Made by a program: the position numbers and the translations under genes | Shown here: piece after piece, positions 1-9,253 of the stretch | Layout of the letters: every line of letters starts with the position of its first letter | Numbering within the stretch: the stretch's first letter is position 1 | Assembly: GCA_963703075.1 (NCBI GenBank) | Contig: OY969786.1 | Coordinates: 1,488,001-1,552,000, forward strand | DNA length: 64,000 nucleotides | Direction of reading: 5' to 3' | Origin: Korobacter sp963703075 | GTDB taxonomy: Bacteria; Acidobacteriota; Terriglobia; Terriglobales; Acidobacteriaceae | Notes under the pieces: generated by a model | What the model saw: the letters and a program-made list of their open reading frames with translations, nothing else | The model's database searches: none | What the model was told of the DNA's origin: nothing

Positions 1-1
1 T

Positions 2-130
2 TTTCATCCTTCCATCACCTACGCCCAGGCGGGCAGCCGGGAAGCCTTGATGACCGCCGTTCGGAACGCGATCGAGAGCGGTCTTCCTGAGGAACTGCGC
101 AGTCTGGATGCCGACGAGGACGAAGCCTAG
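2..130 (+). CDS. C-terminal end of an unidentified protein (5' end outside window)
   Basis: Open from the window edge to a TAG at 128-130, giving 42 residues that end in an acidic tail (LDADEDEA). I do not recognise the family. Its stop overlaps the convergent stop of murQ in a shared CTAG, so the two genes meet tail to tail. Only the last residues are visible, so no function can be given. Confidence 0.5.
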   Translation, partial: FHPSITYAQAGSREALMTAVRNAIESGLPEELRSLDADEDEA

Positions 131-1044
131 CTCCGACCTGCGATCGCTCGTCGCACGCTTCCGCCGGCGGCTTTCAGTTGGCGCACGGCAGCCGCTTTCG
201 TTGCCTTCGCCTTGATCATCACCAGCGCGACCGGAATGCTATCGCCAGCCTCGTCGATCGCCCGCGCTGATTCCTCGGCGGACAGACCGGTGACCTGTTG
301 CACAATGCGAATCCCACGCTCCACCAGTTTCTGGTTCTTCAAGTGAAGGTTTACCATTAGGTTCCCGTAAACATAGCCCAAGCGAGTGAGGGCGCCGGTC
401 GTAAGCATGTTGCAGATCATCTTCTCGGCCGTGCCGGCCTTCATGCGGGTCGAGCCGTTCACCACTTCGGGCCCTACTTCAACCTCGATGGCGATCTTTG
501 CCGCCTTGGCGAGCGGCGATCCCGCATTGCAAATCACGGCCACCGTCATCGCGCCGCGCTCCCGCGCATACTCCAGTGCCGCGATCGTGTATGGCGTACG
601 TCCGCTGGCGGCCAAGCCGACGATAACGTCTTGTTTCCCCGGCTTTTTCTTCGCCATGTCCGCGCGTCCGGCCTCGCGCGAGTCTTCATTGGCCTCAACC
701 GCGTGGCCGAGCGCCTTGTCTCCCCCGGCAATCAGGTACTGCACGCGCTCCGGCGGCGTATTGAAGGTGGGTGGGCACTCGCTGGCGTCCAGAGCCCCGA
801 GCCGGCCGCTTGTGCCGGTGCCCACGTAGATCAGTCGTCCCCCTCGCTGAAACGCTTTCTCGATGGCGGTCACGGCCTTGGCGATCTGCGGAAGCGCTCT
901 TCTCACCGCCTTCGCGACCTTCTGGTCTTCACGGTTAATGATCTCCACAATTTCCAGAGCTGACTTCAGGTCAAGATCGGACGAGGCTGGGTTGGGGCGT
1001 TCGGTGCGGAGGTGGGCAGTGTCGCGTGCAGGTTGATGTCGCAT
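127..1044 (-). CDS. murQ: N-acetylmuramic acid 6-phosphate etherase
   Basis: This cytoplasmic enzyme cleaves the D-lactyl ether of MurNAc-6-phosphate, giving GlcNAc-6-phosphate and lactate during cell wall recycling. The 305-residue length is normal for MurQ. The SIS sugar-isomerase fold is visible, with the phosphosugar loop VGTGTSGRLG near residue 75, the ASECPP segment after it, and NGSTRMKAGTAEK near residue 197, all family signatures. It starts 8 nt after the stop of the upstream serine hydrolase gene, so the two are probably co-transcribed. With the neighbouring NamZ fusion this forms a peptidoglycan salvage locus. Confidence 0.95.
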   Translation of the reverse strand: MRHQPARDTAHLRTERPNPASSDLDLKSALEIVEIINREDQKVAKAVRRALPQIAKAVTAIEKAFQRGGRLIYVGTGTSGRLGALDASECPPTFNTPPERVQYLIAGGDKALGHAVEANEDSREAGRADMAKKKPGKQDVIVGLAASGRTPYTIAALEYARERGAMTVAVICNAGSPLAKAAKIAIEVEVGPEVVNGSTRMKAGTAEKMICNMLTTGALTRLGYVYGNLMVNLHLKNQKLVERGIRIVQQVTGLSAEESARAIDEAGDSIPVALVMIKAKATKAAAVRQLKAAGGSVRRAIAGRS

Positions 1045-1052
1045 ATCTTTGG

Positions 1053-2147
1053 CTAGAGATTCTCTACGATAGCATCATGAACCGCGGGTCGCAGTTGCTT
1101 GATGGCTTGCGACGCGCGGTGGGGCCAGGTGCGATTGGTGAGCAGCGTGATCGACAGCCGCCGCTCCGGATCGATCCAAAGCGATGTTCCGGTGTAACCA
1201 AGATGCCCGAATGCTTTCTTGGAAAGTAGATGTCCCGATTGCGATGGCGTGGAAGGCGTATCCCATCCCAGAGTGAAGTGTGTTCCGCTGGGTCTATCCT
1301 GCCGCTCGGTGAAAAGTCGTACGGTTACGGCCTGTAAGATTGGACTCCCTCCACGCAACAGGCATTCTGCGAAGCGCGCCAAGTCATAGGCACTCGCGAA
1401 GAGCCCCGCGTGGCCGGCAATCCCGCCCATCACGCTGGCGTTTTCGTCGTCGACTTCACCCTGGATGAGACGGTGGCGAAACTGGCGGTCGTCCTGGGTA
1501 GGCGGAACATTCTTGCGTTCGTCGGAAGGCACTCCATATCGAGCAGAAGTCATTGCCAAGGGCTTCGCGATTTCGCGATCAAAAAAAGTCGTCAGGCTTT
1601 CGCCGGCGAGACGTGCAACGATCTCGCCCAGCAAGATAAATCCCAGGTCGCTGTATACGTATTTTTCGCCGGGTAGGTAGGCCAGCGGCGTCGCGGCCGC
1701 CGCTTCAATTAGCGCCTCCCGCGAACGACAGCGTAGGAATAATTTCTCGTACGCCGGCAGACCCGAGGAGTGGGAAAGGAGCATGGCGACTGTAACGTCC
1801 TGCTTGCTCCCTTGTTCAAACTCCGGGAAAAAATTGCGCACCCGCGTCTTTAAGTGAAGCACTCCACGTTCGTTCAGCAGCATTGCCACGGTCGTCGTCG
1901 CGACAGCCTTCGTGACCGACGCGAGGTCGAAGACCGTGCCGGGCTGTACCGGCGGTGCATTGTCGTCGTAAGAGAACTTCCCGAAGGATCGCCATGCGAT
2001 GAGTTTTCCGTTGTAGGTGACGGCGACGACCGCTCCCGGGGTGACCAGCTCAGTAATTCCGCTGGCCAGCAATGCAAACGCGCGGGCGAACTGTACGTCC
2101 TGCTCGGCGAAGGCGTGCGACAGCTCCGGCGGTTGAACCTGTTTCAT
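1053..2147 (-). CDS. Beta-lactamase-family serine hydrolase, probably cell-wall amidase/esterase
   Basis: A class C beta-lactamase-like (AmpC/EstB fold) protein of about 364 residues. The nucleophile motif SxxK is present in LASVTK and the second motif as YSD. I choose the ATG at 2147 because GGAG lies 9 nt upstream; an upstream GTG at 2171 would sit almost on the -10 box. No clear signal peptide, so it may act in the cytoplasm. Homologues (YbbE type) sit with murQ and namZ in the Bacillus MurNAc utilisation cluster, which suggests a role in muropeptide turnover. It resembles the N-terminal half of the divergent fusion gene. The exact substrate is unknown. Confidence 0.8.
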   Translation of the reverse strand: MKQVQPPELSHAFAEQDVQFARAFALLASGITELVTPGAVVAVTYNGKLIAWRSFGKFSYDDNAPPVQPGTVFDLASVTKAVATTTVAMLLNERGVLHLKTRVRNFFPEFEQGSKQDVTVAMLLSHSSGLPAYEKLFLRCRSREALIEAAAATPLAYLPGEKYVYSDLGFILLGEIVARLAGESLTTFFDREIAKPLAMTSARYGVPSDERKNVPPTQDDRQFRHRLIQGEVDDENASVMGGIAGHAGLFASAYDLARFAECLLRGGSPILQAVTVRLFTERQDRPSGTHFTLGWDTPSTPSQSGHLLSKKAFGHLGYTGTSLWIDPERRLSITLLTNRTWPHRASQAIKQLRPAVHDAIVENL

Positions 2148-2172
2148 TACTGCGGGCTCCATAGGGCGCACT

Positions 2173-2179
2173 TATAATA
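2173..2179. promoter_or_regulatory. Bidirectional -10 element between the two divergent cell-wall genes
   Basis: The plus strand reads TATAAT (2173-2178) and the minus strand TATTAT (2174-2179). Expected leaders are about 33 nt to the TTG at 2218 and about 20 nt to the ATG at 2147. The -35 elements are weak. Inferred from sequence only. Confidence 0.45.
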
Positions 2180-2217
2180 ACTGCCATTCCTGTACCACAC
2201 GTGAAGGGAATCCCCCG

Positions 2218-4612
2218 TTGAGTCGAGTGCCGCGATTTTACTCACGTTCGCTGACAGCATCTATCCTCATCGTCTTCACATTGATTATTCCGATCCTCGC
2301 CTCGGCGGCTGCCGACCAGCCTCCCGATGCACGCCTCGACGTGCTCGACGGAATTCTGAATGACGCAGTACAGCGCGACCTCGCGCCCGGAGCCGTGGCC
2401 ATCGTCGGCCACGATGGCAAGATTGTTTATAAAAAAGCCTTTGGTTATCGATCCTCGACAAAGAGCGAGCCGATGACCCTCGACACCATCTTCGATCTCG
2501 CTTCACTCACCAAGGTCGTCGCGACCACCGGTTGCGTGATGAAGCTCTTCCAGCAAGGCAAGATCAAACTGGGGGATCCCGTGGAACGCTACGTTCCGGA
2601 GTTTGGACAGAACGGCAAGCAGGATGTGACGGTCCGCGACTTGCTCACCCATTATTCCGGCTTGCCGCCCGACGTGGAACTCACTCCCTACTGGACCGGA
2701 CTCGAGGAAGGATATCGTCGCGCTAACGCCGAACACCTGGTAACACCACCCGGGGCGCAATTCCGCTATAGCGACATCAATTTCATCGTTCTCGGCGAGA
2801 TGGTGCAACGTCTGAGCGGCGAGCCGCTCGATCGTTACGCGCAGGAACAAATCTTCCGTCCGCTGGGCATGGAACATACGACGTATCTCCCTCCTGCAGC
2901 CTGGCGCGACAAGATCGCGCCCACTGAAATCGACCCTCACACCGGACAACTTCTGCGCGGCGACCGTGCACGATCCTACGGCCCGGCAGATGGGCGGGGT
3001 GGCGGGTCATGCGGGCGTCTTCTCAACCGCCGACGATCTGGCGAAGTTTGCCCAGGCGCTGATCGACGACGACGGCAAGATTTGGTCGCCTCTCACGGTC
3101 GAAAAAATGACCACGCCGCAACAGCCGCAGACCCAACCGATCCTGCGCGGGCTTGGGTGGGACATCGACTCGCCCTACGCCACCAATCGTGGCGAGTTGT
3201 TGCCGGTGGGCAGCTTCGGGCATACCGGATTTACCGGCACTTCCATTTGGATCGATCCCACGACCAACACCTACATCATCCTCCTGACCAACGCCGTGAA
3301 CGTGAAGGGCAATGTCGTCGCGCTGCGCACGCGCCTGGCGACCGCGGTAGCAGCCGCCCTGCAACTCGACGTCAGCGAGCAGAGCAAGCTGCGACTGGCG
3401 GGGATCACCGGATACAACGAGACCAATCCATCGGGACGACGGATCGTCGCCCGCAACGCAAACATATCCACAGGCATCGATGTGGTGGAGGCGCATAACT
3501 TCGATGTGCTGCAGGGGAAAGATCACGGTAAACGCAGGATAGGGCTCATCACGAACCAGACGGGCGTCGATGCCCAGGGGAAGCGCACGATCGACGTTCT
3601 GGCGCACGCACCGGGCTTGGAACTCGCAGCCATCTTCAGCCCGGAACATGGTGTCCAGGGCACCATCGACACAACCAACGTCGGCAATTCGCAAGATTCC
3701 GCGACCGGCGTGCCCATCTATAGTGTCTACGGAGGCTCCGACGCGAAACGCCGGCCCTCCCTCGATACACTCAGCAAACTGGATGCCCTCGTCTATGACA
3801 TCCAGGACGTGGGAGTTCGTCTCTACACCTATGAAACCACTCTGGGGTATTTTCTCGAGGCGTGCGCCAAGGCAGGGAAGCCGCTCATCGTGCTCGACCG
3901 GCCTGACCCCGTCGGCGGAACGATGGTGGAAGGTCCCGTCTCGGATGCCGACAAGGAGAGCTTCAACAATTACATGAGCCTGCCGGTGCGCCATGGAATG
4001 ACCATCGGCGAACTGGCTCGCATGTTTAACGAGACTCGCGGCATTCACGCGAAGCTCACCGTGGTTTCCATGAAGGCGTGGGAGCGTGGTGACTGGTTCG
4101 ACTCAACCGGGCAAGTCTGGATCAATCCATCTCCCAATCTGCGCAGCCTGACAGAGGCGATTCTCTATCCCGGTGTCGGCCTCATTGAAGGAAGCAATAT
4201 TTCCGTCGGGCGCGGCACGGATACCCCGTTCGAGGTCGTGGGCGCGCCGTGGATCAAGCCCGCCGAACTGGCAGCGTACCTCAACGAGCGTAGGATCGCC
4301 GGAGTGCGCTTCGTTCCCATCCAGTTCACCCCGGTGAGCGCGGTCTATGCCAACCAGCAGGTGGGCGGAGTGAACCTCGTGCTCACCGATCGCGAGGCCC
4401 TCGACTCCCCCGAGCTGGGCATTGAACTCGCCTCGGCTTTGCACAAGCTCTACCCGCAGCAGTGGCAGATCGACAAAATAGCCTACTTGCTGGCGAATGA
4501 TGATGTACTAGCAAAGCTGAAGGATGGCGTTGATCCGCGAACCATCGCAGCGCAATATCGCGATCGGCTCGAGGAGTTTCAGAAAGTTCGCGCGAAGTAT
4601 TTGCTTTACTGA
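2218..4612 (+). CDS. namZ: Serine hydrolase fused to NamZ-type exo-beta-N-acetylmuramidase (DUF1343), frameshifted
   Basis: Starts at a TTG preceded by AAGGGAA and begins with a signal peptide (basic start, hydrophobic run, then ASAAADQ), so it is secreted. Residues about 40-390 are a beta-lactamase-like domain with SLTK and YSD motifs. Residues about 420-797 are DUF1343/NamZ, which removes MurNAc from the non-reducing ends of peptidoglycan fragments; SPEHG, DIQDVG and DRPDPVGG are visible. The reading frame breaks near 2959-2966, where one extra base separates two halves that otherwise join perfectly in mid-domain (a GTG at 2966 opens the second frame). The 797-residue fusion is my reconstruction. 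Sequencing error is more likely than a true pseudogene. The stop overlaps the convergent rarA stop by 7 nt. Confidence 0.8.
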
Positions 4613-5943
4613 TCGGGATCGACGGATTTCTGGCGTCGTCGTCGAATCTCTTCCAGGTGGTCTTTGATTCGCTTTTCGACCCCCTGCTCGGTCGGATGAT
4701 AGTAGACGCGGTCTTTCAGGTTGTCGGGAAGACACTGCATGTCTGCCGTCTTCTCTTCAAAATCATGCGCATACTTGTATCCCGCACCGTAGCCAATGTC
4801 CTTCATCAGCTTCGTGGGCGCATTGCGCAGGTGCAGCGGCACGGGATCCGCAGCGGTTTGCTCGACATCCGCCTGCACGTCGCCGTACGCCACGTAGAGC
4901 GCATTCGATTTTGGCGCAATGGACAGATAGACCACGGCCTGGGCCAGCGCAAGGTTTGCCTCCGGCATCCCGAGAAAGTCAATTGCGTCCTTGGCAGCCA
5001 ACGTCAAAGCAAGTGCGTTGGGATCGGCGAGGCCGATGTCTTCCACCGCCATGCGCACCACGCGGCGCGCGATGTACAGCGGATCTTCACCAGACTCGAT
5101 CATGCGTGCGAGCCAATAGAGCGCGGCATCCGGATCGCTGTTCCGCACCGACTTGTGCAAGGCCGAGATGAGGTTGTAGTGCTCCTCGCCACTTTTGTCG
5201 TAACGCAGCACGCGGCGCTGTAAGGCGTCCGCCACAATCTGTTCGGTGATGAGGTGCGAGGCAGTTGCGCCGGCGGCTTGAGCAGCGGCATCAAGCACGT
5301 TGTAACCGGAGCGGGCATCTCCACTGGAATAGGCGGCGATCCGAGCCAGCGCACTGTCTTCCGCCTTAACGTTCAGTTCACCGAGTCCCCGCTCTCGATC
5401 TTCCAGCGCTCGCCGCAAAAGGCCGACGATCTCTTCCTCCGTAAGTGGATTGAGCGTATAGACACGGCTGCGCGAGAGAAGCGCCGAGTTCACCTCGAAT
5501 GACGGATTCTCCGTCGTCGCGCCGATGAGCCGGATATTCCCGCGCTCCACGTGGGGCAGAAACGCATCCTGCTGAGCGCGATTGAAGCGGTGGATTTCGT
5601 CGACGAACACGATGGTGCGGCCGCCGTACTGTCGAGCCCGCTCGGCGTCGGCCATGACTTGCTTGATTTCTTTGATCCCCGCGAGCACGGCGGAAAACTC
5701 AACGAACTCCGCGCGCGTCATGGCGGCAATGATCTTCGCCAGCGTAGTCTTTCCCACCCCCGGAGGTCCCCAAAAGATGAGCGAGCCGATGTCGTCGCGC
5801 TCGATCTGCACCCGCAACGGTTTTCCCGGCGCGAGGATGTGCTCCTGCCCAACGAACTCGTCGAGAGTGCGCGGCCGCATGCGATCGGCAAGCGGACGTC
5901 CGCTGTCCGGATCGGCAGGACGTGATGTGTCGAAGAGGCTCAT
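4606..5943 (-). CDS. rarA: Replication-associated recombination protein A (AAA+ ATPase)
   Basis: A RarA/MgsA/WHIP1-family clamp-loader-like ATPase that acts at stalled replication forks. The protein has 445 residues, normal for the family. Walker A GPPGVGKTT is near residue 60, Walker B VFVDEIHRF near 112 and sensor 1 GATTENPSF near 141. The C-terminal MgsA_C region contains EDIG and a YKYAHDFE-like segment followed by the typical YHPTEQG. The next gene downstream in the transcript's 5' direction, the TrmH-like gene, ends at 5940, so the two overlap by 4 nt (ATGA) and are probably translationally coupled. Confidence 0.95.
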   Translation of the reverse strand: MSLFDTSRPADPDSGRPLADRMRPRTLDEFVGQEHILAPGKPLRVQIERDDIGSLIFWGPPGVGKTTLAKIIAAMTRAEFVEFSAVLAGIKEIKQVMADAERARQYGGRTIVFVDEIHRFNRAQQDAFLPHVERGNIRLIGATTENPSFEVNSALLSRSRVYTLNPLTEEEIVGLLRRALEDRERGLGELNVKAEDSALARIAAYSSGDARSGYNVLDAAAQAAGATASHLITEQIVADALQRRVLRYDKSGEEHYNLISALHKSVRNSDPDAALYWLARMIESGEDPLYIARRVVRMAVEDIGLADPNALALTLAAKDAIDFLGMPEANLALAQAVVYLSIAPKSNALYVAYGDVQADVEQTAADPVPLHLRNAPTKLMKDIGYGAGYKYAHDFEEKTADMQCLPDNLKDRVYYHPTEQGVEKRIKDHLEEIRRRRQKSVDPDQ

Positions 5944-6747
5944 GGACGACCGTTCCGTTGCCGCTGCGCTTCGTACATCACGATAGATGCAGCGATCCCC
6001 GCATTCAGGGACTCGACCCTCGGAGAATGCTCGATCGCCAGCGTCCCATCAACGGCGGCCAGTACCTCGCGCGAGACTCCTCCGCCTTCGCTGCCGATGA
6101 TCACGATTGAAGGTTTACTCAGGTCGACCTCATCCAATGGCTCACCTTTGTGCGACGACGTCGCCCAGATCTTGATTCCGGCCGCCTTCAGTTCTTCAAT
6201 CACCTCTTCCCACTTCACTTTTACGACCGGCAGGCGAAACACGGAGCCTGAACTGCCCCGGATGACTTTCGGGTTCCATGGCGAAACCGTCCGCTCGCCG
6301 ATCAGGACTCCATTGGCGCCAAAGGCTTCGGCCGACCGCAGGATGGTGCCGAGATTGCCGGGATCCTGCAGGCCGGCGACCCCGAGCAGCAGCGGGTTCT
6401 CGGCGCGCAAAACATCTTCGAGTTTGAAGGTCTTCAACTTCGCCAGCGCTGCCACTCCCTGCGGCGACTCGGTGAGGACAGCGCTGGCGAAGACATCATC
6501 GGGCAGCAGAAGGACTTCGACATGGGCTGCGAGTTGCGGCAGCAGCTTGTTGGCGCGGTCTTCCGCGCTCTGGCTGAAAAAGACCGTCTTAAAGCGCAGT
6601 CCGCTGCGGATGGCTTCTTCGATCAGGTGCACACCTTCCAGGGCAGAGAAGCCATCGTCGGTCGGGCTCTCCGGAATGGAAGGCGCGGCGTAACTCTTTT
6701 ACGGCGGTATTCTGCCGGCTATTCACCGGACGCAGGCGGTCGTTCAT
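5940..6747 (-). CDS. TrmH/SpoU-family RNA 2'-O-methyltransferase, frameshifted near the N-terminus
   Basis: A SPOUT methyltransferase that probably methylates a ribose in rRNA or tRNA. The C-terminal SpoU domain shows the knot motifs (LQDPGNLGTILRSAEAFG, VIIGSEGGGVS, and the final LNAGIAASIVMYE). The long open frame starts only at a GTG at 6632, which would remove the substrate-binding N-terminus. Upstream, another frame from the ATG at 6747 encodes a normal family start (SRQNTAVKELRRAFHSGEP). The two join if one extra base near 6656-6663 is ignored. I therefore annotate one gene of about 268 residues. It overlaps rarA by 4 nt. Confidence 0.8.
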
Positions 6748-6892
6748 GGATTGGTCCAATTTGGATTTCTGCTGACCATCATACGCGCGGACATTCGCAC
6801 TTTGGCTTGGTCGTGGTAAGCTGCTTGTTTGCGGATGACGCCTTGCAAGATTCCTGCATCCGCCACCTCCGCGTAGATCGAGGACATACCGG

Positions 6893-7540
6893 GTGCGACC
6901 CGAAATCGTAAAGATTAACAGTGTTGAGCCCGAGCACTCGCTCGTCGCTTATGCCGCCGATCAATTGAAGGCCGGGCAGGTACTCGGCATGCCGACCGAC
7001 ACGTTCTATGGTCTCGCCGCCGATCCGTTCAACCTGCGCGCCGTGGAGCGCGTGTACGAGATCAAGAGCCGGTCGCGGCACAAGCCGCTTTCTCTCATGA
7101 TCGAGTCCGTGGACCAGGCCGAAGAACTGGCTCACGAGCTGCCCTCGGCGTTTTACCTTCTTGCGCGCCGCTTCTGGCCGGGACCGCTTACGATCATCGT
7201 GCGGGCCCACGCGCGTTTGCCGTTAAAGGTCACCGCCAATTCAGGAAACGTCGCCCTCCGCGTGCCGGCTTCAACGATTCCGCTGGCAGTGATCAAGGCC
7301 GCCGGGTTGCCGATCACCGCGACCTCGGCAAACCTGAGCGGCGCGAGCGAATGCACCACCGCGGAAGCGGTGAAGGAACAGCTCGAGGACCGCATCCCGC
7401 TTATCGTGGATGGCGGCACCTCTCCGCGCGAAATCGCATCGACCATCGTCGATCTCAGCCAGGGAGACGGGCAATGGCGCCTGATCCGCCAGGGAGCGAT
7501 TCCGCAGGAACAAATCGCGGAGATGTTCGAAAAGGAATGA
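6893..7540 (+). CDS. L-threonylcarbamoyladenylate synthase (Sua5/YrdC/YwlC family)
   Basis: Makes threonylcarbamoyl-AMP from threonine, bicarbonate and ATP, the first step of the t6A37 modification of ANN-decoding tRNAs. The 215 residues cover the YrdC domain only. Family marks are the N-terminal MPTDTFYGLAADP near residue 38, KSRSRHKPLSLMI near 64, RFWPGPLT near 95 and ITATSANLSG near 141. The GTG at 6893 follows GAGGA at a good distance. The stop overlaps the start of the next gene as ATGA (7537-7540), indicating coupled translation. Confidence 0.93.
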   Translation: MRPEIVKINSVEPEHSLVAYAADQLKAGQVLGMPTDTFYGLAADPFNLRAVERVYEIKSRSRHKPLSLMIESVDQAEELAHELPSAFYLLARRFWPGPLTIIVRAHARLPLKVTANSGNVALRVPASTIPLAVIKAAGLPITATSANLSGASECTTAEAVKEQLEDRIPLIVDGGTSPREIASTIVDLSQGDGQWRLIRQGAIPQEQIAEMFEKE

Positions 7541-8145
7541 ACGCGGCGTCACCCCGCCACGGCCGAAAGGTCGCAACCGTACTGGTGGTCGTTTTGATCG
7601 CGGCCGTCGGATACGACTTCTTCACCTGTCTCGCTGTCCTTAAACAAGCAAAGGTCGATGAGCACCGTCCCGCGGACGCGATTGTCGTCTTCGGGGCCGC
7701 TGAATATTACGGGCGCCCATCGCCCGTCTTGCGCGCACGTCTCGACCACGGCTTCGATCTTTTCCGGCAGGATGTAGCGCCTTTCGTGATCACCACCGGC
7801 GGCAGCGGCAAAGACCCGCGCTTTAGCGAAGGCGGAGTCGGGCACGACTATTTGCTCTCCAAGGGCGTTCCCGATGCGTCGTTAATCGAGGAAACGCAAG
7901 GCGGCGACACCGCGCAATCGGCGGAGCGGGTAGCGGTCATCATGCACGCCAACGGTTTGCGCACTTGCGTGGCAGTGAGCGACGCCTATCATCTTTTTCG
8001 CGTGAAACGGCTGATGCATGAACAGGGCGTGGAATGTTACGGGTCTCCCCGGCCCGGATCCATCCCGCATTCCCCCTGGGGTCGCTTCTGGGCAGTGGAG
8101 CGCGAGGCTTTCAGCTTCACCCTGTGGAAACTTCACATCACCTAA
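7537..8145 (+). CDS. YdcF-like DUF218 membrane-anchored protein
   Basis: A 202-residue DUF218 protein. An N-terminal membrane anchor (residues about 9-27) is followed by the DUF218 core, with DAIVVFGAAEY near residue 49, TTGGSGKDPRFSEG near 86 and the later TAQSAE and SDAYHLFR motifs. Family members such as SanA, ElyC and YdcF are linked to envelope integrity, but the biochemical activity is not established. The ATG overlaps the TGA of the synthase gene, and this overlap decides the start. Confidence 0.85.
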   Translation: MNAASPRHGRKVATVLVVVLIAAVGYDFFTCLAVLKQAKVDEHRPADAIVVFGAAEYYGRPSPVLRARLDHGFDLFRQDVAPFVITTGGSGKDPRFSEGGVGHDYLLSKGVPDASLIEETQGGDTAQSAERVAVIMHANGLRTCVAVSDAYHLFRVKRLMHEQGVECYGSPRPGSIPHSPWGRFWAVEREAFSFTLWKLHIT

Positions 8146-8247
8146 TTTCCGAAGGTGCGCCACAACATTTCACCAGCTTAAGCTGTGGAAAAATCGAAAT
8201 CATGGGCGAGGAATGGGCGGAACTGCTCTGTGACTCAGCTGACAGCG

Positions 8248-9030
8248 TTACTTCAGCATGGCCAGCAGCCGGGTCGGGGCGCCGGAGCCATTCTCGAACT
8301 TCGCGGGAGCCACGATCAAGGTTGCGCCGGCTTCAGGCGTGACCTCGAGGTTGGCAACGTTTTCGAGGTGATATACGCTGCGGGTAGCGCAGTACTGGTG
8401 GACCTGGTAATCGGTACTCGTGCCAGCATCTACGCTCATGGTATCGGTCCCAATCCCCACTACGTAGCGCGCATCGACGAGAAACTTCGCAGCTTCCAAG
8501 GAGAAGCCGGGGAAGTGCAGCACGCCTTGTTTGTCTGCGTTACGAAAAGCTTTGGCGTTATTCCAGCGCTCGCCCCACCCGGTGCGCATGACGACCACCG
8601 CGCCTTGAGGAATGTGTCCGTGTTGATCTTCCCATGCCGCAATGTCGTCCACGGTCAAAAGGTAGTCCGCATTGCGCTGTGCCTTGCGCGAAACGTCAAT
8701 CACTGCGAGTGGGCGGACAAGCCGTTCCGTGGGAATCTGGTCCACCGTCCACATGCCGCGGGCGTAGTGCGCGGGGGCGTCGATATGGGTGCCGAAATGT
8801 TCGGGCAGCGAGAGTTCGCGGGTGTAATAGCCCTGCTCGTAGTTCGCGGTGTTCTTCGCGCGATAACGCTCGCTCGCATCCCAGGTCGGCGATGTCTCGG
8901 TCATGGTGTGGGTAAGGTCGAGGATGCTGTTCACGGAACCAGGCTCCGCCATCGCATTGTGATGCTTCGCAAACAGCAGAAGCGCCACCGCGAGGATCCA
9001 AACGACCGTAAATGTTCGCCACTTCATCAT
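8248..9030 (-). CDS. Secreted cyclase-family metal-dependent hydrolase (kynurenine formamidase-like)
   Basis: A protein of about 260 residues with an N-terminal signal peptide or anchor (MMKW start, hydrophobic run, cleavage around AMAEP). The cyclase-family metal signature HFGTHIDAPAH is intact, with DVS and GWGERWN further on. Members hydrolyse arylformamides, cyclic imides or related substrates; the specific substrate here is unknown. I choose 9030 because AGGAC sits about 9 nt upstream, whereas the longer ORF start at 9060 adds only a non-conserved leader. It ends convergently with the YdcF-like gene, about 100 nt away. Confidence 0.85.
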   Translation of the reverse strand: MMKWRTFTVVWILAVALLLFAKHHNAMAEPGSVNSILDLTHTMTETSPTWDASERYRAKNTANYEQGYYTRELSLPEHFGTHIDAPAHYARGMWTVDQIPTERLVRPLAVIDVSRKAQRNADYLLTVDDIAAWEDQHGHIPQGAVVVMRTGWGERWNNAKAFRNADKQGVLHFPGFSLEAAKFLVDARYVVGIGTDTMSVDAGTSTDYQVHQYCATRSVYHLENVANLEVTPEAGATLIVAPAKFENGSGAPTRLLAMLK

Positions 9031-9108
9031 GCAAGCTGTCCTGCGAAGTCCTCCGGGCAAAGGGATATTCTCTTAGATGCCCTGAGGTGTGAATGGTCAA
9101 CCACTTCG

Positions 9109-9118
9109 CTGTATACAG
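9109..9118. promoter_or_regulatory. Perfect 10-bp palindrome CTGTATACAG upstream of the cyclase gene
   Basis: A perfect dyad in the 220-nt gap before the minus-strand cyclase gene, just upstream of a minus-strand TTGACC that could be its -35. It could be an operator, but short palindromes also occur by chance. Confidence 0.2.
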
Positions 9119-9253
9119 AATGCCAGTTTCATTCTCGTAAACCTAGAGGCGTTCCGTTTTTGGGACGTTACGAGAGGACTACCCCGACTGAGGCAGGAGA
9201 TGGCGCTAGATTGCTCCGAAAAGAGCTTTAAAGCTTCGTTTTCGTACTGAATT

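Noticed and set aside
3023..4048. 341-residue ORF on the minus strand
   Set aside because: It is antisense to the NamZ domain, whose sequence is clearly protein-like.
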